Shown: piece by piece, positions 1 to 13,826 of the stretch
Layout: the number at the start of each line of letters is the position of its first letter
Position numbering within the stretch: the stretch's first letter is position 1
Assembly: GCA_003864495.1 (NCBI GenBank)
Contig: ML133388.1
Coordinates: 682,738 to 746,737 of the forward strand
Direction of reading: 5' to 3'
DNA: 64,000 nt
DNA from: Nemopilema nomurai
Lineage: Eukaryota; Cnidaria; Scyphozoa; Rhizostomeae; Rhizostomatidae
Made by a program: the position numbers and the translations under genes
Notes under the pieces: model-generated
What the model saw: only the letters and a program-made list of their open reading frames with translations
The model's database searches: none
What the model was told of the DNA's origin: nothing

Positions 1-3000
1 CATTACGAACAGTATAATTATTAGAGATGTCCAAAAACAAGCAAGTTAACATATTATGCATGCAAAGCATATGATAAATAATATAGGATGCACAGGAGTA
101 CTTATTTCCCTATAAAAAATATCCGCTAAGAGCCAGAAAACTTAACCAATGTTAGAAGTTAGAGTTAGAAGATAAGACAACAAAATGATCCCAAACCTTC
201 ATGTTCTACACCAGGTAATGATCTAGAATAAAAACAAAAGGGACTGATTAAGTGGAATCTAAAACTAACAAGAACTACATACTTTTGTAAATTACAAAGC
301 TGACAAACATTTTGTGATAAAGAGTATTTTGCATTTAGTAAACTCTGAACAAATTGGGTAGAAAAGTACATCATCAAGTTATCTTTGGGATAGAAATGAA
401 ATAGGACTTAACATTGATAAAAAGGGTTGGTTGACTAACTTGTAAGTAAACTTGAACCATAAAGTGCAATACAAATGGGTTTTAGGAAAGGGGTTTTAAT
501 ATTGACTATAATTTAGCCAGACCTTTGCATGGGACTTGATTGAATTGATTATTTTCACCTTTTGGGTCACAACTTTAGGCCTCAACAAGCCCTACTTTGT
601 GACTACTAGTGAGTAGAATAAAGCCGTAAATTTCCTGAATGATAAAGCCTCATGTTGACATCCAATATTGCAGCAATACAGATTAAAATCAGACAAGAGC
701 TTTCTTTAAAACCTGGTAATTAGATAAATCTGATGTATGAAGGCACTACTGTTATGATTTACTCACATATCATCACTTCCTTGCCATAATACTTTTCCAC
801 TCTCAGCATCTCTAAGGTTCATCCAGTTTCTGATCTATGTCAAGGAAGTTCTGCTTCATTTCAATAGAGCTTCAAAAATCTCCAACAATTGTGAAAAACT
901 TAAAATGCGTTTAGCCAACATTTGAAAAAACTGACAGAAAGCTGGTTTGTTATAGAGAGCCAAGCTTGTTAGAGGGACAATTTCAGAGAACTAAGCTTGT
1001 TAGAGGAACAATTGCAGGGAACTAAGCTTGCTAAAGAATCAGATGCAGGGAACAAAGTTTATTGAAGAGACAATTGCACAGGATCAAGTTTGCTAAAGAT
1101 TCAGTTGCTCAAAAAATAGTCACTGTCCAGTTTTGCTTTGCAAAAACTTGGTTATTCCACCACTATCAATCTGAGACATACCCCTACCAAGTTTGGGTGC
1201 AGTTCAAGTTTTTGAAGTACACTCGTTTAAAGCGTTAATTTATAAGCTTTTCCTGAGATATTTCATTGCATAGTTCTATTGCAGATAATTCATACACTTT
1301 AGTGAAGACTTTGCAAAAACATTTGCACAGTCCACCTGCAAATAAGTAAATAAACATTATAACACATCTTATTACAACGAGGTGACTTTATCTCAAAAAG
1401 CTCAAATGTCAATGGCATTGTTTCCCAAAAGAAACATTCGCATACAAACCAATATGATATTTAAAACGAGACACGGCCTAACCCAGCTAACACCGAACGA
1501 ATGAATAGTTTTTGAAAAGCCATTCCTCAGCGAATCTTACAAAAGGATACAGTCTGAAGCCTTCCTTTATACTCTGCTGGATCTTTGAAGAACTCATGTC
1601 GACTGTGTTTTTGGTATCGCAGAGTTTACTGCAATTTGCCGAGGCGGCAACAAACAACCCAAGGAAACTGGGAGCAGACGATTCTTCTGTTTACAATGCA
1701 ATTCAATGCAGAGCATTGTGGCAACGAAACTGTTGTTGTTGCTAGACAGTGCTTGAAATATAGAAAAAGAAACGATTGAATTATGGCCACAATTTACTGT
1801 TTTGTAGCCTTCGCTTTAAAGGATTGATCAAAACTATGCCAATAGTACTAGGACTGATAAATGTACATTATGCTTTCCACAGGCAAGATGTTCGGCTTCC
1901 CCTCTCTGACATGGGTGTGGAAATTTACTAGGCCACTGTTGTATGAAATGAAAGGACGTGTAACAAATTTACCTGTTTTTATGGATGCTGTCAACGGTAT
2001 TTAACGCAAAGGCAGTTGAATGTTGGCAACATAAAATAATTTTCAATACCTGCTATTGCAATTGATTATGGTTTCATGTTATCATCTTTTTGCTTTACAG
2101 AACATCATCAACAATGCCATCATTAAAGATATAATATAGGTTACTAACTTCGCAGAAAAATTTTCTTTGCTATCATTTGAATCAAATTTCTCCACTAAGA
2201 AAATTTCTGATTAAATTTTATCTACAGCTAATTAGTTTTTCTCACGTTTTTCTCCATGTTTCGAATTCACACAAGGCCATAGTTTTCGTACGCCTTATAG
2301 GATCAACTAAATTGCCCGAATGAAAAATGGGACAATAAATAACGATGAAACAATCCAATATAAACAACAAAAAGTGAAGATTTGTGGACTCATGCTTGTA
2401 TGCGGGTAAGTTGTGGGTGCACTGTGAAAGGATACACTTTAACGAACCAAGATTGTTCTTCCAGAGAAAAAATGCTTTTGGGAAAGGTTCCAACTAAAAA
2501 TTATCAATCCGTTTAAAAATATTAAATTAAGATATGTATTTTCAGGCAAAGAAACGACTTAAAGGCAAATGAACTGTTGCGGCGAATAAAAATAATCTCA
2601 AGTTCTCGTTGGCCAACTTCGATGCAGTCGCAGGTCTCTATACAACTTGAAAAGAAATTGGGATGATGCCAAAAATGTTCAATCAATCGAAGAATGCACC
2701 TTTCAGAATCAAGTACTTCTTAAGCTAGAGTTAAGTAGGCAAATAAAAGAGCAAAATAGCGAGTCAAAATTTTTATCAAATTCATAATACACTAATGTTA
2801 GCTGAGATGGTAAATATATTTTAAGTACTCTATTATCAGTCCAAGCGAATAACATTTCAGTAGATGGCTAAGGGATATATTATAAATTGTTTAAGAAGTA
2901 CATGCAACTTCACACAAGATACTCGTGCCAATTTTGGCCGTGTGCTAAGTGATTCGTGTGTCTAAAGAATATAAGTGATTTCGGCAATAGTTGACCATGT

Positions 3001-3208
3001 CTACGTTGTTTAAAAATATGTCTACAAAAAACAGGATGTTTTTTCCTTGCACGCTAAGAAGAAGAAACTACCACCATAAATAATCAAACGTAGCATATTT
3101 TTACAAAAATGTTTGGTGCACCTTGTCCATAAATAGACGTCACTTCAGAGCAACGCCTTTAGATGTGAAGTTTAGACGATCAACAACTTGTTTGCAAAAG
3201 TAGAAGTT
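1..3208. other. Intergenic DNA downstream of the DNAJC16 homologue
   Basis: I see no supportable coding exon here. Open frames are short, are not bounded by convincing splice sites and do not resemble protein families I know. The only structured element is a 31-bp imperfect tandem repeat near 1 kb. No clear AATAAA was found on the minus strand just beyond the DNAJC16 stop, so the length of its 3'UTR is unknown. Confidence 0.6.
962..1116. repeat. Imperfect 31-bp tandem repeat, about 5 units
   Basis: A unit beginning AAGCTTGTTAGAGGRACAAT recurs at 962, 993, 1024, about 1055 and about 1086. The period is constant at 31 bp and divergence increases toward the right end. This is a small, old minisatellite with no coding content. 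Confidence 0.85.
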
Positions 3209-6200
3209 TTAATGATCTAGATTAGGCCAACTATCCACACGCAATCTGTCAATCAAGGTTCCGTCACAAAGCCTTTCCAGCCACGTCCCTAAAAAGTTCC
3301 TAATCGATAAAACGGCTATTTTCTGGCTTCTAGCGGCACGTACATCAAAGTCTTCATCGTCTACTTCGTTATCACTCTCTAGTCCTATGAAGTCAGCAAA
3401 GTGTTCTTGCTTCACGTTTCCACTTGGTTTAAATATGTGCAAGTACTTTTTACGTCCATTGACAGCAATAACAGTGCCCGGAAGAACTTTTCCGAATTCC
3501 CGGATGTCCATAACTTCAGCACACCAGGACAGCTGCTCTTGAATGGACAGCCAAGCGAAAGTGATTAACTCTCCTCTGAAAATCAAGCGATCGATCAGAT
3601 AGCAAAATTTAAGGCGAAATTACTAATAGATAGAATAAATCCTACTTCAGACACTGTCTCGAGAACGATATGCTCACACTGATAAAATAGGCTAGTTAGC
3701 AGTTGCTAGGTGACTGGACAAGAATCAAAAGAAAAAGCAAGAACACAAACTACTGGAGAGCACAACAAGCTTTATTGAGTGGCTGATATATTTTCTAATA
3801 TGTACCTTACGAATGTATAGGTAGCGTCCGAAAACGCCTGCATAATAGACGAATCTTCTACTTGACTGATGTTCTCCGCATCAAGAAGCAGAACGACGGT
3901 AAACCTGCCCGGAGGAGCACCGCTGATAAGCTCTTTGAAGTTCTTCGATGTCAGTTTCTTTATTCCCAAGACAGTGTAATCAACCACTTCCTCTTGCTGC
4001 GAAGAAGATCTCCTGAAGAAAAAGATGAGTGGCTGATCAAAAATTGTTGTTGGTAGGGGAAGTGATGTTTTTAGATGTTGATGATAGCTGAAATGAAGAG
4101 GAAAGAGTGGTGGCATCGCACTGGAAACCTAACTAAAAAGTGTCTTCAAAGGAATAACAAGTTTAGGTACAAAACCATCACCTTGCAAGCAATAATTTTT
4201 AGTTTAAAAAGTTGATTCAAAACTAATGCGGTGAAGTATGCATCAAAGCAAGCGTGGAGTTTATAATCAAACTATGGTCTATTCATATTGCAAGTGTCAT
4301 TTGGACTAGCTGCGCCAAAGTTTGAGACCGTAGTCATTGGATAAACCGAGCTGGTGGAGGAGCCTTAAGGGCTAGTGGACCTTGAAATCCTTGGCTCACA
4401 AGTAAGAGAAGGGACGAAACAACGATAAAGATGCGGTAGAAAACTCACCCAGCAAGTGGCAAGAGAACACTAACAACAAGCACAACACCAACCAGCATGG
4501 AATTTATTACCATGGAAACGGGACTGTTCCTGGAAAAATCAAAATGGCAGATCTGAAGGTGTTATGTACCGTTTTTGCTTCAAAGCTAATGAATTTGGCT
4601 TCAGTATTGAAAACAATTTTTTATAATAAAGGCTATTGTGCTAGCAAATAAGTGCAATAAACTGAAAGAAATGCAGTAATTTATTAGAAAAATACATTTG
4701 AAAAGTTTAAATTTTACGGCAAATTTGCGACTCGAGAAAATTATTCAGCAGATACCTAAATTTAGAAAAAATAGGGCTTACCAGCTAAAGAATTGGTACG
4801 AGTCAATCACGTGATCCAAAAATGAGCTCATTTGCTTGGTAATACGGCGGAAAAGGTGCTGCGAGGAAAAAAGATCAAAATGAAACCTAAACACAAATAG
4901 GGTACAAAAAATATATTCAAGTGCAAAGGGGTACATAAAATGAGTACATAAAATTACCAAAAATTAGTGTGGCTTTAGTCGGGATATGCACAGTAAATAG
5001 AATTATGGAGTAGTTTCATGGGCCACAAAGTACCAGTAGGTCGCAGGGAATTGTGTAATTTGGTGGTAAGTAAAAAAGTGATTATCTTCACATGGTATCG
5101 TTACTGCATCCTTCTAAAGTAACTACTAGCAAAGAATAATAGGGCAGAATGTCATTGCAATAAATCATATTAGAACAAAGAATGAAATTGTTGGTGCTGC
5201 ATTACAGGCTGGTGTTCGTCAAGAATCATTGATACATTGGCTTCTTTCTGCAGATCAAGTTCTCCCGCAGCAAGTTGTTCAAGCATGGCCTTGAGTTTTA
5301 GCGATGGGTCCTCGGAGTCGTCCGGGCAAAAGCCTCCTTGCAGCCATTGGTAACGGATGTGTCTCATGGTCATGCGCGTGAAAACCAGCACCTATCAAAG
5401 CATAAAAAGCAATTCTATTTCTGGCATGAGTTCGACAAAACAGTGCTAAATTTACTAAAGTTACGCTAGAATACTGGGCAGTACTATACAAGATATTGTG
5501 AAGCTAGAATGTGCCTTTTATATTTTCATGGTTGAGCACCCAAGTTCCTCTTTATGGTGTGTGGAAATTGCATATTAGGGTAGTGAAAGCGGGGTATTGT
5601 ATATGCATGGGCATTATAAGAACCACTTCCCTCTCATTTTCCATAAGAACCGCCTCCTTTCAAGGGCAACTTAGCATAAAGTTAACACAATTGGCTATAT
5701 GCCAGAAGCAATTCAAGATGAAAAAGCCATCATAAAAGAATATCTGGGGAAATAACTCAACGGGAACATAAAGAGGTGCATTTCTTTCATATTTCATTCT
5801 TAAGACTACGAGGCTTCAGTCTAGCAATCTCGCGCCCATGTCTGGCATAACATTATATTTTGGAGCATTAAAAAAGTGCCAGAACCCAGACCTAACATAA
5901 GCCAGAACAGTGAAGCTGAACGGCAACACGGCATTTGGTCATTAGGAACTCCATCAGCGAACAAGGTCTACGATGGAGCAAAAGTACACTACCGTTCAAA
6001 AAGTCTTGGGACGATTCGAAGTTTCGAAAGACGATTATGATAAAAGCTTTAAAAAACATGAATTTGATCCTCTCTTATTAAGTACGACAACCGGCTATTT
6101 CCATGAAACTTTTATAAGATATTGTTCATGTTTCGAAGTATTTCAATTTCGCCAAATTATTTGAAAAAGATTACCCGTAAAATTTTTTTTAGGCCAGAAC

Positions 6201-9200
6201 CATGAACATGGAGGTATATGAATATCGATATATGCATGGAGAGTGCAATCAAATATCATCAATCAATCTAAAATTAGTTCATCCTTCTGTCAAAAGGGAA
6301 GATGTACCTTCAAAGCCTGCTCTCCATTTTTGCAAGCTCCATCAGATTTTGCACCTTCGACCTTAAAATCCCTTTGCATGTCTTCATTAATATACATAAA
6401 TTGAACATTCCTGTCCCTCCACTTTGGATCTTTAGCTAGTTTTCTTAGCAGATATCTCTGGTAACTGTGGTCTTGGCTTGAGAGGGTGAACAAAAGCACA
6501 CAGAACCTATAAAGATAGCAGGAAACAGGTGATCTGGGTTGACTCAAGAACGATGAATAAATGCGAATACAAACTCGATAATTTACAGTATTACAAACAA
6601 AGAAATCGCGGACTCCTAGTTCTACTGCATGCCCTTATCAGCAAAAATGGCCCCCCTTATATAACATTGATCTTCACTCTCAATACATTCCTCTTCTTCG
6701 AAACCAAAGAATCAACAAGCTCACAACAAATACAAAGAAAGCTCTTTTTAGATAGGGTCTAAAGGCGGCCAATCTGCCTTGGGTTTTCAAATCGCTGGAG
6801 CAGTACAGTTATTAATGAGCGGAAATCCAAAGCCTCTAAAACTGCATAGTTCTACTTCCTCCTTATCTGAAAGATCTTATCTAAAGCAGCTATCTTTATT
6901 TACATTCCGTTCACTGTTTACATTACGAACCGGCAGAAACCGCTTTTAAATGAGACAGCTTTCTTTCTCCAACAGTTTAGATTAACTTGTCCAGTACTTT
7001 TGATCCTACACCTTGGTGATCAGCGTTGGGTGAACAATATTTCACTGCATGCTAATAAAACAATCCTTTCCTTTACATAAGGGCGAAGAACTCCAATGTT
7101 TAACGCAACAATGCTAAAAATACTCACTTCTTGTAATATTCTGATGAAACCGGACATATAGTATCGAAGACCTCCTGGGATGATAAGCGGGGAAGGTGGA
7201 AAAATAGATTCTCAGAAATGGCTTTGTGAATAGCTTTCTGGTTCAGACTGGAGCCCTACAAAGTCATGTGTCATGTTAGTAATTAAAAAGCAAACAAAAT
7301 CTAGTTTTATTGATTCTGCAATAGGTTTTAGCAAAAAATATGTAAAAATGTTTTATTTTGGGAATAGAACAATTCTTCTAGAAAATGGAAAAATCTTTTC
7401 GAAATGTTTACAAATCTCATGTGAAAAAGGTTTTCTGCCATAACTCGAAATGCCAAATGATGGGCTTGCACCCATGCAACAAATTCTTGGAGGAAACAAA
7501 TTCTTCGTAGACAGGTCATTATTACCCATAGAGAGATTGTAGTGACTGGTTTGTCTACTTTTCATTAACACATCATGTCATGCTGACACATCTTTCCTCG
7601 CTCCGCAGTCTAGACTGTTCCATCCCCGTTACATCAACATTTCATCATCCTCTCTCATCCCTCGTCAGCAAATTTTTTTTAGAATAATCAATATAAACAT
7701 AATTGTAAAATTCAGTCAGTCAGAAATAGAGTCAAAGCTACAGAATACAACAGGCAACGTGTCGTCAAAACAGTCGGTAGAAACCTACAAGACTTGTAAA
7801 AATTTGGAAAATAAATGATTTATAAAAACCTTCAGGACAATCTCTGGTACAGAGGGCTCTTCTTTGAGAATAAGAAACAACTGTTCTTTACTCTGGACTC
7901 CATATCGCTTCAGCAAGGACTCTGAGCCTGGTCTGGCACTGTTTACATATGCAAAAGCAACCTCGTTCTGGTATTGGTAGGCAATTAGGTTGAACAGGAG
8001 AGGCACATCAATTTTATTTGAAAATAAGATGGCCTGTGGCTTGTTATCGATGAAAGACTGACGGAAGAAGTCAAGATAATTCTCCACATAAAGCTGAAAA
8101 TGCAATTGATCATAAAAGGATTAATTTGAGAATTTAAAGCAAGAAAGAAATTTGAAAAAAAAATAAAACTTTAACTAGATATTTTTGCAAGTATCACAAA
8201 AAAAATGGAAAAAGTATTTTGAAAATTTCTAAGCCTTTTCTTTACACTTATAACAAAAAAGAAGAAGACTTATCATAGGTTGCTATTAATAACATAATTT
8301 CACAAACCTGTTTAACAAGGCCTTGAGGAATCAGCTTCCAAACAAACACTCTAAAGCTCTCTTTTGAATACTCATCCATGTTATATTTTTGAATCCTTCC
8401 CTCAAATACAGCAAGAAATTGAGGGTAGTATTTCACATTGAGTCTGCTGTTAAGTGTCCTACTGTACTGATAATTCAATTCATAGAAACCCACTCCAAGA
8501 GATGACATGTCATTTGCAACTGACTCCCAGATCATCTCCAGTTGCATACCTGAAGCCAAAAAATGTATTGCTTTGTAACAAAACCAAAGAGGAGATGAAA
8601 AAAGAAGTTCAGGCAGGTTCTGCAAATCAGCATCATGATAGCTGAATATGATCATGTACAAAATGCGAGTAACAGAGTGCACTTGTAATCTGGAGTTGTC
8701 ACTTGCAGTACAGACACCAACATAATAAGTCTGTTCTATTCACAGACAGAACCTCATAGACAGAAGATGGTATATTAGCCAATCAGGTTACAGTTTCTCA
8801 TTACCAACATATAGCCAGTCACAGGTATTTGAATCACATGTTAACACCTTGTTTGGTTGTGAAGAGGTATTTACACAAGGATTGCTACCAGGGTAACTTC
8901 CCATGTGGTCTGAAGAAATTACAGACTTGGAGGGGGCCTGTCCTTGGAATTCTTGCAAAGCTGATGAAAAGTTTAAGGGATGGGGGGGGGGGGGAGTTGG
9001 TTTTGAACCCGATATTCAAAACACATGTTAGAAAGAAAGCCAGTTGCTTCCCTTTTTAGTGCACAGTTAAAAAGGAAATGTTGTGCACTTTAACAGTTAT
9101 TGGGGATATATATATTGAAAAGGATGATCAATTATTGGGGGTATAATCAGAGGACTTTTTAAGCAACACTTACATTGAAAACACCAGTCACCATATATAT

Positions 9201-11472
9201 AAATCATTTGGGGAGATTTGAAACTCAGTGGAAGAACTGTTTTCTCAAACAACTGATTTGTAAGAACTTGAATATTTTTGTTTCCCATATTCCCAAAAAA
9301 GGCATCACTGAAAGGCATCCAGTTGGCATTAGAATGAAATCCAAAGGGACCATTGAAGCTATCTTGATGTTGGCCAGATGGCTGCTCCTTTGTCATTCCA
9401 AAATTATCATAGTTATATCTTCGTTCTTCATTGCTCAATATCTGCAGATTCAATAATATCCAATGTAAAAAAATATATTTAAATGTTTAAATGTAATCTA
9501 AATAGAGAGGTAAAAAAGTTATTTTGGTTGCTTATAGTCTTGTTCTTGATGATATCATAGCTTCCTATGTTTTTTCACAATTAAGGGTTATGTTATTGGT
9601 GGTATCTCTACTATTTTAAAACAAATTAAAATATCTCTTATTAGAAACTGGTTTGGTATCATCTAGGAGTAACCTGGCCAAAATTTAAAATCCAAAGAAA
9701 AATTTTTAAAATCACTGAATTATTGATCAAGAAACACTATGCAACAGTGTAATCTGCAGACACAGCTCAAATTCAGGTGGCAAACTCTTTTTTGAACAGT
9801 TGTATTTCATTCTCATTTGGAAACAATTATCAATTGAAAACTCTTATCTGCTAGGCTTTCTCAAGTCATTATGAAAAACCAGTCAATGTTGAACCAGCCA
9901 TTGTGGCGGATAAATGAGGAATAAATACATGATACTTTACACCATTTTATAATATCATGCGAACAAATGATATAACATGAGGTTAGATCACAGGGTTACA
10001 AAGTAACATGACCCAGTCCTAACAACAACAACAAAATCTGTAACCATAATAAAAAGTTTAATACTTAACAGTCAAAAACTGTTAGCAATGTCGAATTTTC
10101 ATGTCAAGTTTATGCACATTTTCAAGGGGTGTTATACAGGCAGAAATGAAATGATTTGCAATTATATTGGGGCAATAAAGCAAATTCATATGAAAGTGCA
10201 TACATTGTAAGCATCTGTTACTCTCATGAACATTTCTTGTGCCTTGGGTTTCTTGTTCTTGTCTGGATGCCTAAAAGTAAGCAATAACTCTCACACTTTA
10301 AATCAAAAGAATCAGCCACTGTTTAAAGCCATTGATACATAAATTTTACACTGTAATCTCTAAGAAATTGTTCTAAAGAAATCCATAGCATTGTCACAAA
10401 AAGTTTGGTGTTAGGGGTGGCCGACATTGATTAACTGCTTTGTGTTATTCCATAAATTATTTTTAAATGTTTGCACTCATTCCTAAATGGTAATCCAGCC
10501 TGCAGTTGGAGCTTATAATAACAGATTACAATTCAATTGGCTTCTAATACTGATTTTCTTGATGGATCTGGCAGAGCTTCTATCTTTCATGTTCATTACA
10601 GATAATACCCAAAGCAAACAGATTGCCCAGAAAACCAAGAAAATTAATACACAGGTAGGGGCAAGCATCACTCCTGATAGCTGATTCTATATCTAAAGGT
10701 ACCACCTTGGTTGGTGTTAAGTGGAAAAACTTTGATATATCTGGCATCTAGATTGATGTAAAACATTGCTGTTTTGTGTGTTTTTGGTGTACTTGATTAT
10801 TATGTTGAGTACAAGCTTAATGTCAATATCAAGCAACATATTCCATTCACAAATTACTGCCTTGCGAGTGTTTCCAAGAAGCTGGAAAAGCTTTCTTGTT
10901 CGTTAGTAATCAGAAAAAGGTATTTCATGGATATGCAGCAACTAGAACTTTTTTCAAAAAGAAGATGACCTTCTAATTGCTTTCTCTGATAAATAGCCAT
11001 TGTAATTTACCAAGTCGTTAATCTCCTTATGATGGCAATATATCCTGGCTAATTCTTCTAATAGGATTATCCACTAAGGGAGGGGGTGCTCCTATGGATA
11101 GCACCATAACTGTTAACAAGCAAAAAGACAAATAGGACTACGTATTGATTCAAAAATTTGTAAATTCTTTGCAAAAATCTCACCAGTGCCCGAGACACAC
11201 AAAAACAGTCAACAGATGTGCGCAGCAAAACCGCTCGCAATATGAATATGTAAGATGACAGACTAAGCCCAAATTTACAAAGACTCCTACCATTTTCTTG
11301 CAAGTGCTTTATAGGCTTGTCTAATTTCTCTCTCTGATGCATCCCTTCTAAGTCCGAGTGTAAAATATGGATCAAACTCTTCGCTTAATGAACATGAAGC
11401 CAACAAAAGAATTAATAGGCCACATATAAACCAGAAGGTGACGACATTTAATGCTGGCTTAGATCTCCGCAT
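3209..11472 (-). CDS. DNAJC16: DnaJ homolog subfamily C member 16 (ERdj8-like), complete, 12 exons
   Basis: Exons (minus strand): 11472-11291, 10270-10204, 9441-9174, 8549-8308, 8093-7830, 7255-7128, 6506-6308, 5391-5206, 4858-4782, 4529-4449, 4012-3806, 3575-3209. All phases match and give 755 residues; the human protein is of similar length (about 780). A hydrophobic signal segment lies at residues 9-30. The J domain (about 33-97) has its HPD motif at 62-64, and the HPD codons fall just after the exon 1/2 junction. A thioredoxin-like domain follows with the Cys pair WCFQC (C170, C173), split across exons 3/4. A single C-terminal membrane helix lies at about 545-564 and a C-terminal domain ends in a SWPNLDH tail. 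The family member ERdj8 is an ER membrane J-protein that acts on autophagosome size. Seen: domain order and splice phases. Known: family role. Inferred: same role here. Confidence 0.93.
5985..6004 (+). mobile_element. Possible terminus fragment of a Tc1-like DNA transposon
   Basis: Within DNAJC16 intron 7 the string TACACTACCGTTCAAAA resembles, from memory, the terminal sequence of several Tc1-like elements. No matching inverted copy was found nearby, so at most this is a degraded or solo end. Weak call. Confidence 0.22.
8982..8994. repeat. Poly-G run of 13
   Basis: An uninterrupted run of 13 G lies in an intron of the DNAJC16 homologue, between the exons ending at 9174 and starting at 8549. 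It is a homopolymer of uncertain exact length. Confidence 0.9.
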
Positions 11473-12950
11473 AATTTAAATTAAAGCTGTGATAACCTCT
11501 AGATAATTAGCTATAATTAATAAATTCCTTTAAAGTAACTAGTAATTGGCAAATGTTGATGCTTCTAGGGAAGCTTTCGATTACTGTTCACCTGTTTGTA
11601 ATGCAGCATACCGAATAGGCGAAGCAGCAACAACAACACATGTCTGGGAAACAAGAATGAGACAAATATGGAGCCTTGGGGCACATCATCTTTGTTACAA
11701 AGCAACCATTATAGTCAATCTTGTTTGAATGTTTTTCAGGCGTGGCAAGAATCACAAACCAAACATTTTTCAGAAGGCTTAACATCCTGTAACCATATTC
11801 TGGGCAGGGTAGGAAGTCTCGCTTGAGTTTATCCTGAGGAATCAAGTAATTTGCTTTGTTCGGCGTGTTAAAGAGAATTGCCAAAAGCTGTTGCTGTAAT
11901 CACGAAAAAGAGTTGACTTTTAGGATAATAATTTGATTAGAATGCAAGAGAAGGGAGAACAATGCAAAATGCTCGAAAAGCAGAACAAGCAAGTACCTTT
12001 TGATAACATTGCTAGGTAACTAAAAACAGAAGGCAATCTTTCCAGTTGGTAACAAATCTTGCTTTCTGTGTTGAAGAGGTGTTTGGCGTACTTTTTTGAG
12101 ACAAAAGCGTATCAGAATAGCCTCTTTGCACATACAGTGAGCGGGACATAAATGTACTGGCTCAGGAAAAAGTAGAACAGTATTTTTGGTCAGTCAATCA
12201 ACTGACTACTTTACAGACTTCTGACTTTTATGCACAAACATTAAAAGACAAAACTAGGTGTAAAACGCTGCAGAAAAAGTAACCAAACTTTGAAATTGAC
12301 AGATGTTTAGTGAAATTTTCATCAAGCTTCAAACAACGTAAAGAGATTCAATAGAACATCCAAAGTGAAAGATTAGAACAAGTGCTTTGCTGTGCAAAAC
12401 TTCACAATGGCTAGAAAAAGCGGAACTGTACTTTAAAAAGTACTTTAATTATGCAAAAACTAGTTCTGCTTTCTCTAGCTACTGTGAAAGATTAGAACAA
12501 AACGCTCCTTGTTTGTTCATTATCAGCATTTTAATAAATTGATTTGCTTTTTCACAATACCTGAGATGTTAAAAACGTGAAAAGCACAATCGTTTTGCAA
12601 GGAAATATTGACCTTCTTGTTGGCCTTGGACTCATCGTTATTAACGTAAGCTATTACAATGACCTATCAGTTGAAGTTAATAGATGTTGAAGACTTTATC
12701 CAAGGTTTAACGTCTTTTATCCCATTTTACAAAATATTCCTGCTTCTAAATTATTAAGCAGTAAATTTCCAGTTCTATTTGCGAATGGAATGATCAAGCA
12801 AGCCTGAATTTGATGACTTGTATATCTTTCTACAAACATCTGCTTCTGAGTTTAATCTAGAATTCTTGGTGAATCTAGGCTATTGTGCACCACACATTTT
12901 GTGGCAACTCGTATGAGGCAATAGAATACAAATGCCCGCCTAGAGCAGCA
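11473..12950. other. Intergenic DNA between DNAJC16 and the first GPCR
   Basis: This holds the divergent upstream regions of DNAJC16 (minus) and the GPCR at 12951 (plus). No coding exon is supported; the 98-residue minus-strand frame at 11588-11884 has no family resemblance. It contains one short inverted repeat (next entry). Confidence 0.55.
12401..12488. repeat. Short imperfect inverted repeat (foldback)
   Basis: Left arm TTCACAATGGCTAGAAAAAG (12401 onward) and right arm CTTTCTCTAGCTACTGTGAA (ending 12488) are inverted complements with about 4 mismatches over 27 bp. The spacer is about 34 bp. A direct repeat GTGAAAGATTAGAACAA flanks it (about 12366 and 12484). A related arm TCTAGCTACTGTGAA recurs near 60157, which suggests a dispersed foldback or MITE-like repeat. 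Confidence 0.5.
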
Positions 12951-13826
12951 ATGTGCCAAATTTCAGTTGAACATGATAGCGTCAGTACAGTTTTATTCAT
13001 CATTCTTGGCGGCATAGTGACAATCTTGACTTTAGCTAGCAATGGAGTTTTCATTTTGATTTTGGTAAAGAAGAAATCACTTCAGACACCATCAAATGTT
13101 CTGCTTGGAGCCTTGTCAGTAAGTGACTTCCTCGTAGCATTTATTGCACAGCCAAGTGCCCTGTATGAGTACATTCTATATCTTGTGGGTGCAAATGCTT
13201 TCTCAGCTTGCCAGGTTAAGGAAATCAGCAGCGTTTTGTGCGTCTCAACTTCTTTGATCTGTCTAGTTCTGGTGAGTTTGGATAGATACGTGGCAGTATG
13301 TCATCCTTATTGGTATTCGAAGCACGCAACCTGCAAAAGACACATTTGCGGGTGCCTCATTTCCACCTTAGCTATTGTTATCCATGGAGTCATAAAAATC
13401 GCGGCAAATATTGAGATCGTTCACGACGGTATGCCAGTTCTAGTCATATCTGCATGCATCATCATTTTTTGCAATGTGAAAGTGGCCTTTGTGATGCGAA
13501 AACATAGTAGGCAAATCGTCCGAAGTGATACAGAAAGCGCCCAAAATTATCGTCGGAGCTCAAGTATAGACAGGAACAAGATATACATTATCGTAATGCT
13601 GGTCACATGTTTCTTTTTAAGCTACTTACCATTTTTCATGTACCAAATTCTAATGAAGGTGGGTATGTTGAAATTAGCACAAAGGAATTTATTCTCCATT
13701 TTAACATGGGCCTACTTTGCTGTTCTTCTAAACAGCCTTCTCAATCCAGCCATATATTATGGTAGGATGCAACTCTTTCGCCAAACTGTACATGAGATCT
13801 TGTGCACAGGCCGAGCTCAAACGTAG
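12951..13826 (+). CDS. Rhodopsin-like (class A) GPCR, intronless, orphan
   Basis: A single exon of 291 residues from ATG 12951. The frame is open further upstream, but only from a GTG codon, so the ATG just before TM1 was chosen. Seven hydrophobic segments are visible. Class A landmarks are TM1 ASNGVF (N1.50), TM2 LSVSDFLVA (D2.50, exactly 28 residues after N1.50 as in classical receptors), TM3 SLDRYVAVCHP (DRY) and TM7 NSLLNPAIYY (NPxxY). TM6 has SYLP in place of CWxP. Extracellular loop 2 is very short and lacks the usual Cys, as in melanocortin/adenosine-group receptors. It shares the TPSNVLLGALS block with the GPCR at 20104-21033 and a related block with the one at 16815. Ligand unknown; a plasma-membrane G-protein receptor is expected. 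Confidence 0.85.
   Translation: MCQISVEHDSVSTVLFIILGGIVTILTLASNGVFILILVKKKSLQTPSNVLLGALSVSDFLVAFIAQPSALYEYILYLVGANAFSACQVKEISSVLCVSTSLICLVLVSLDRYVAVCHPYWYSKHATCKRHICGCLISTLAIVIHGVIKIAANIEIVHDGMPVLVISACIIIFCNVKVAFVMRKHSRQIVRSDTESAQNYRRSSSIDRNKIYIIVMLVTCFFLSYLPFFMYQILMKVGMLKLAQRNLFSILTWAYFAVLLNSLLNPAIYYGRMQLFRQTVHEILCTGRAQT

Noticed and set aside
12885..12950. Upstream extension of the GPCR from a GTG codon
   Set aside because: Non-ATG starts are not expected in animal genes; ATG 12951 gives a normal N-terminus. The same reasoning moved the starts at 16815, 21033 and 28162.
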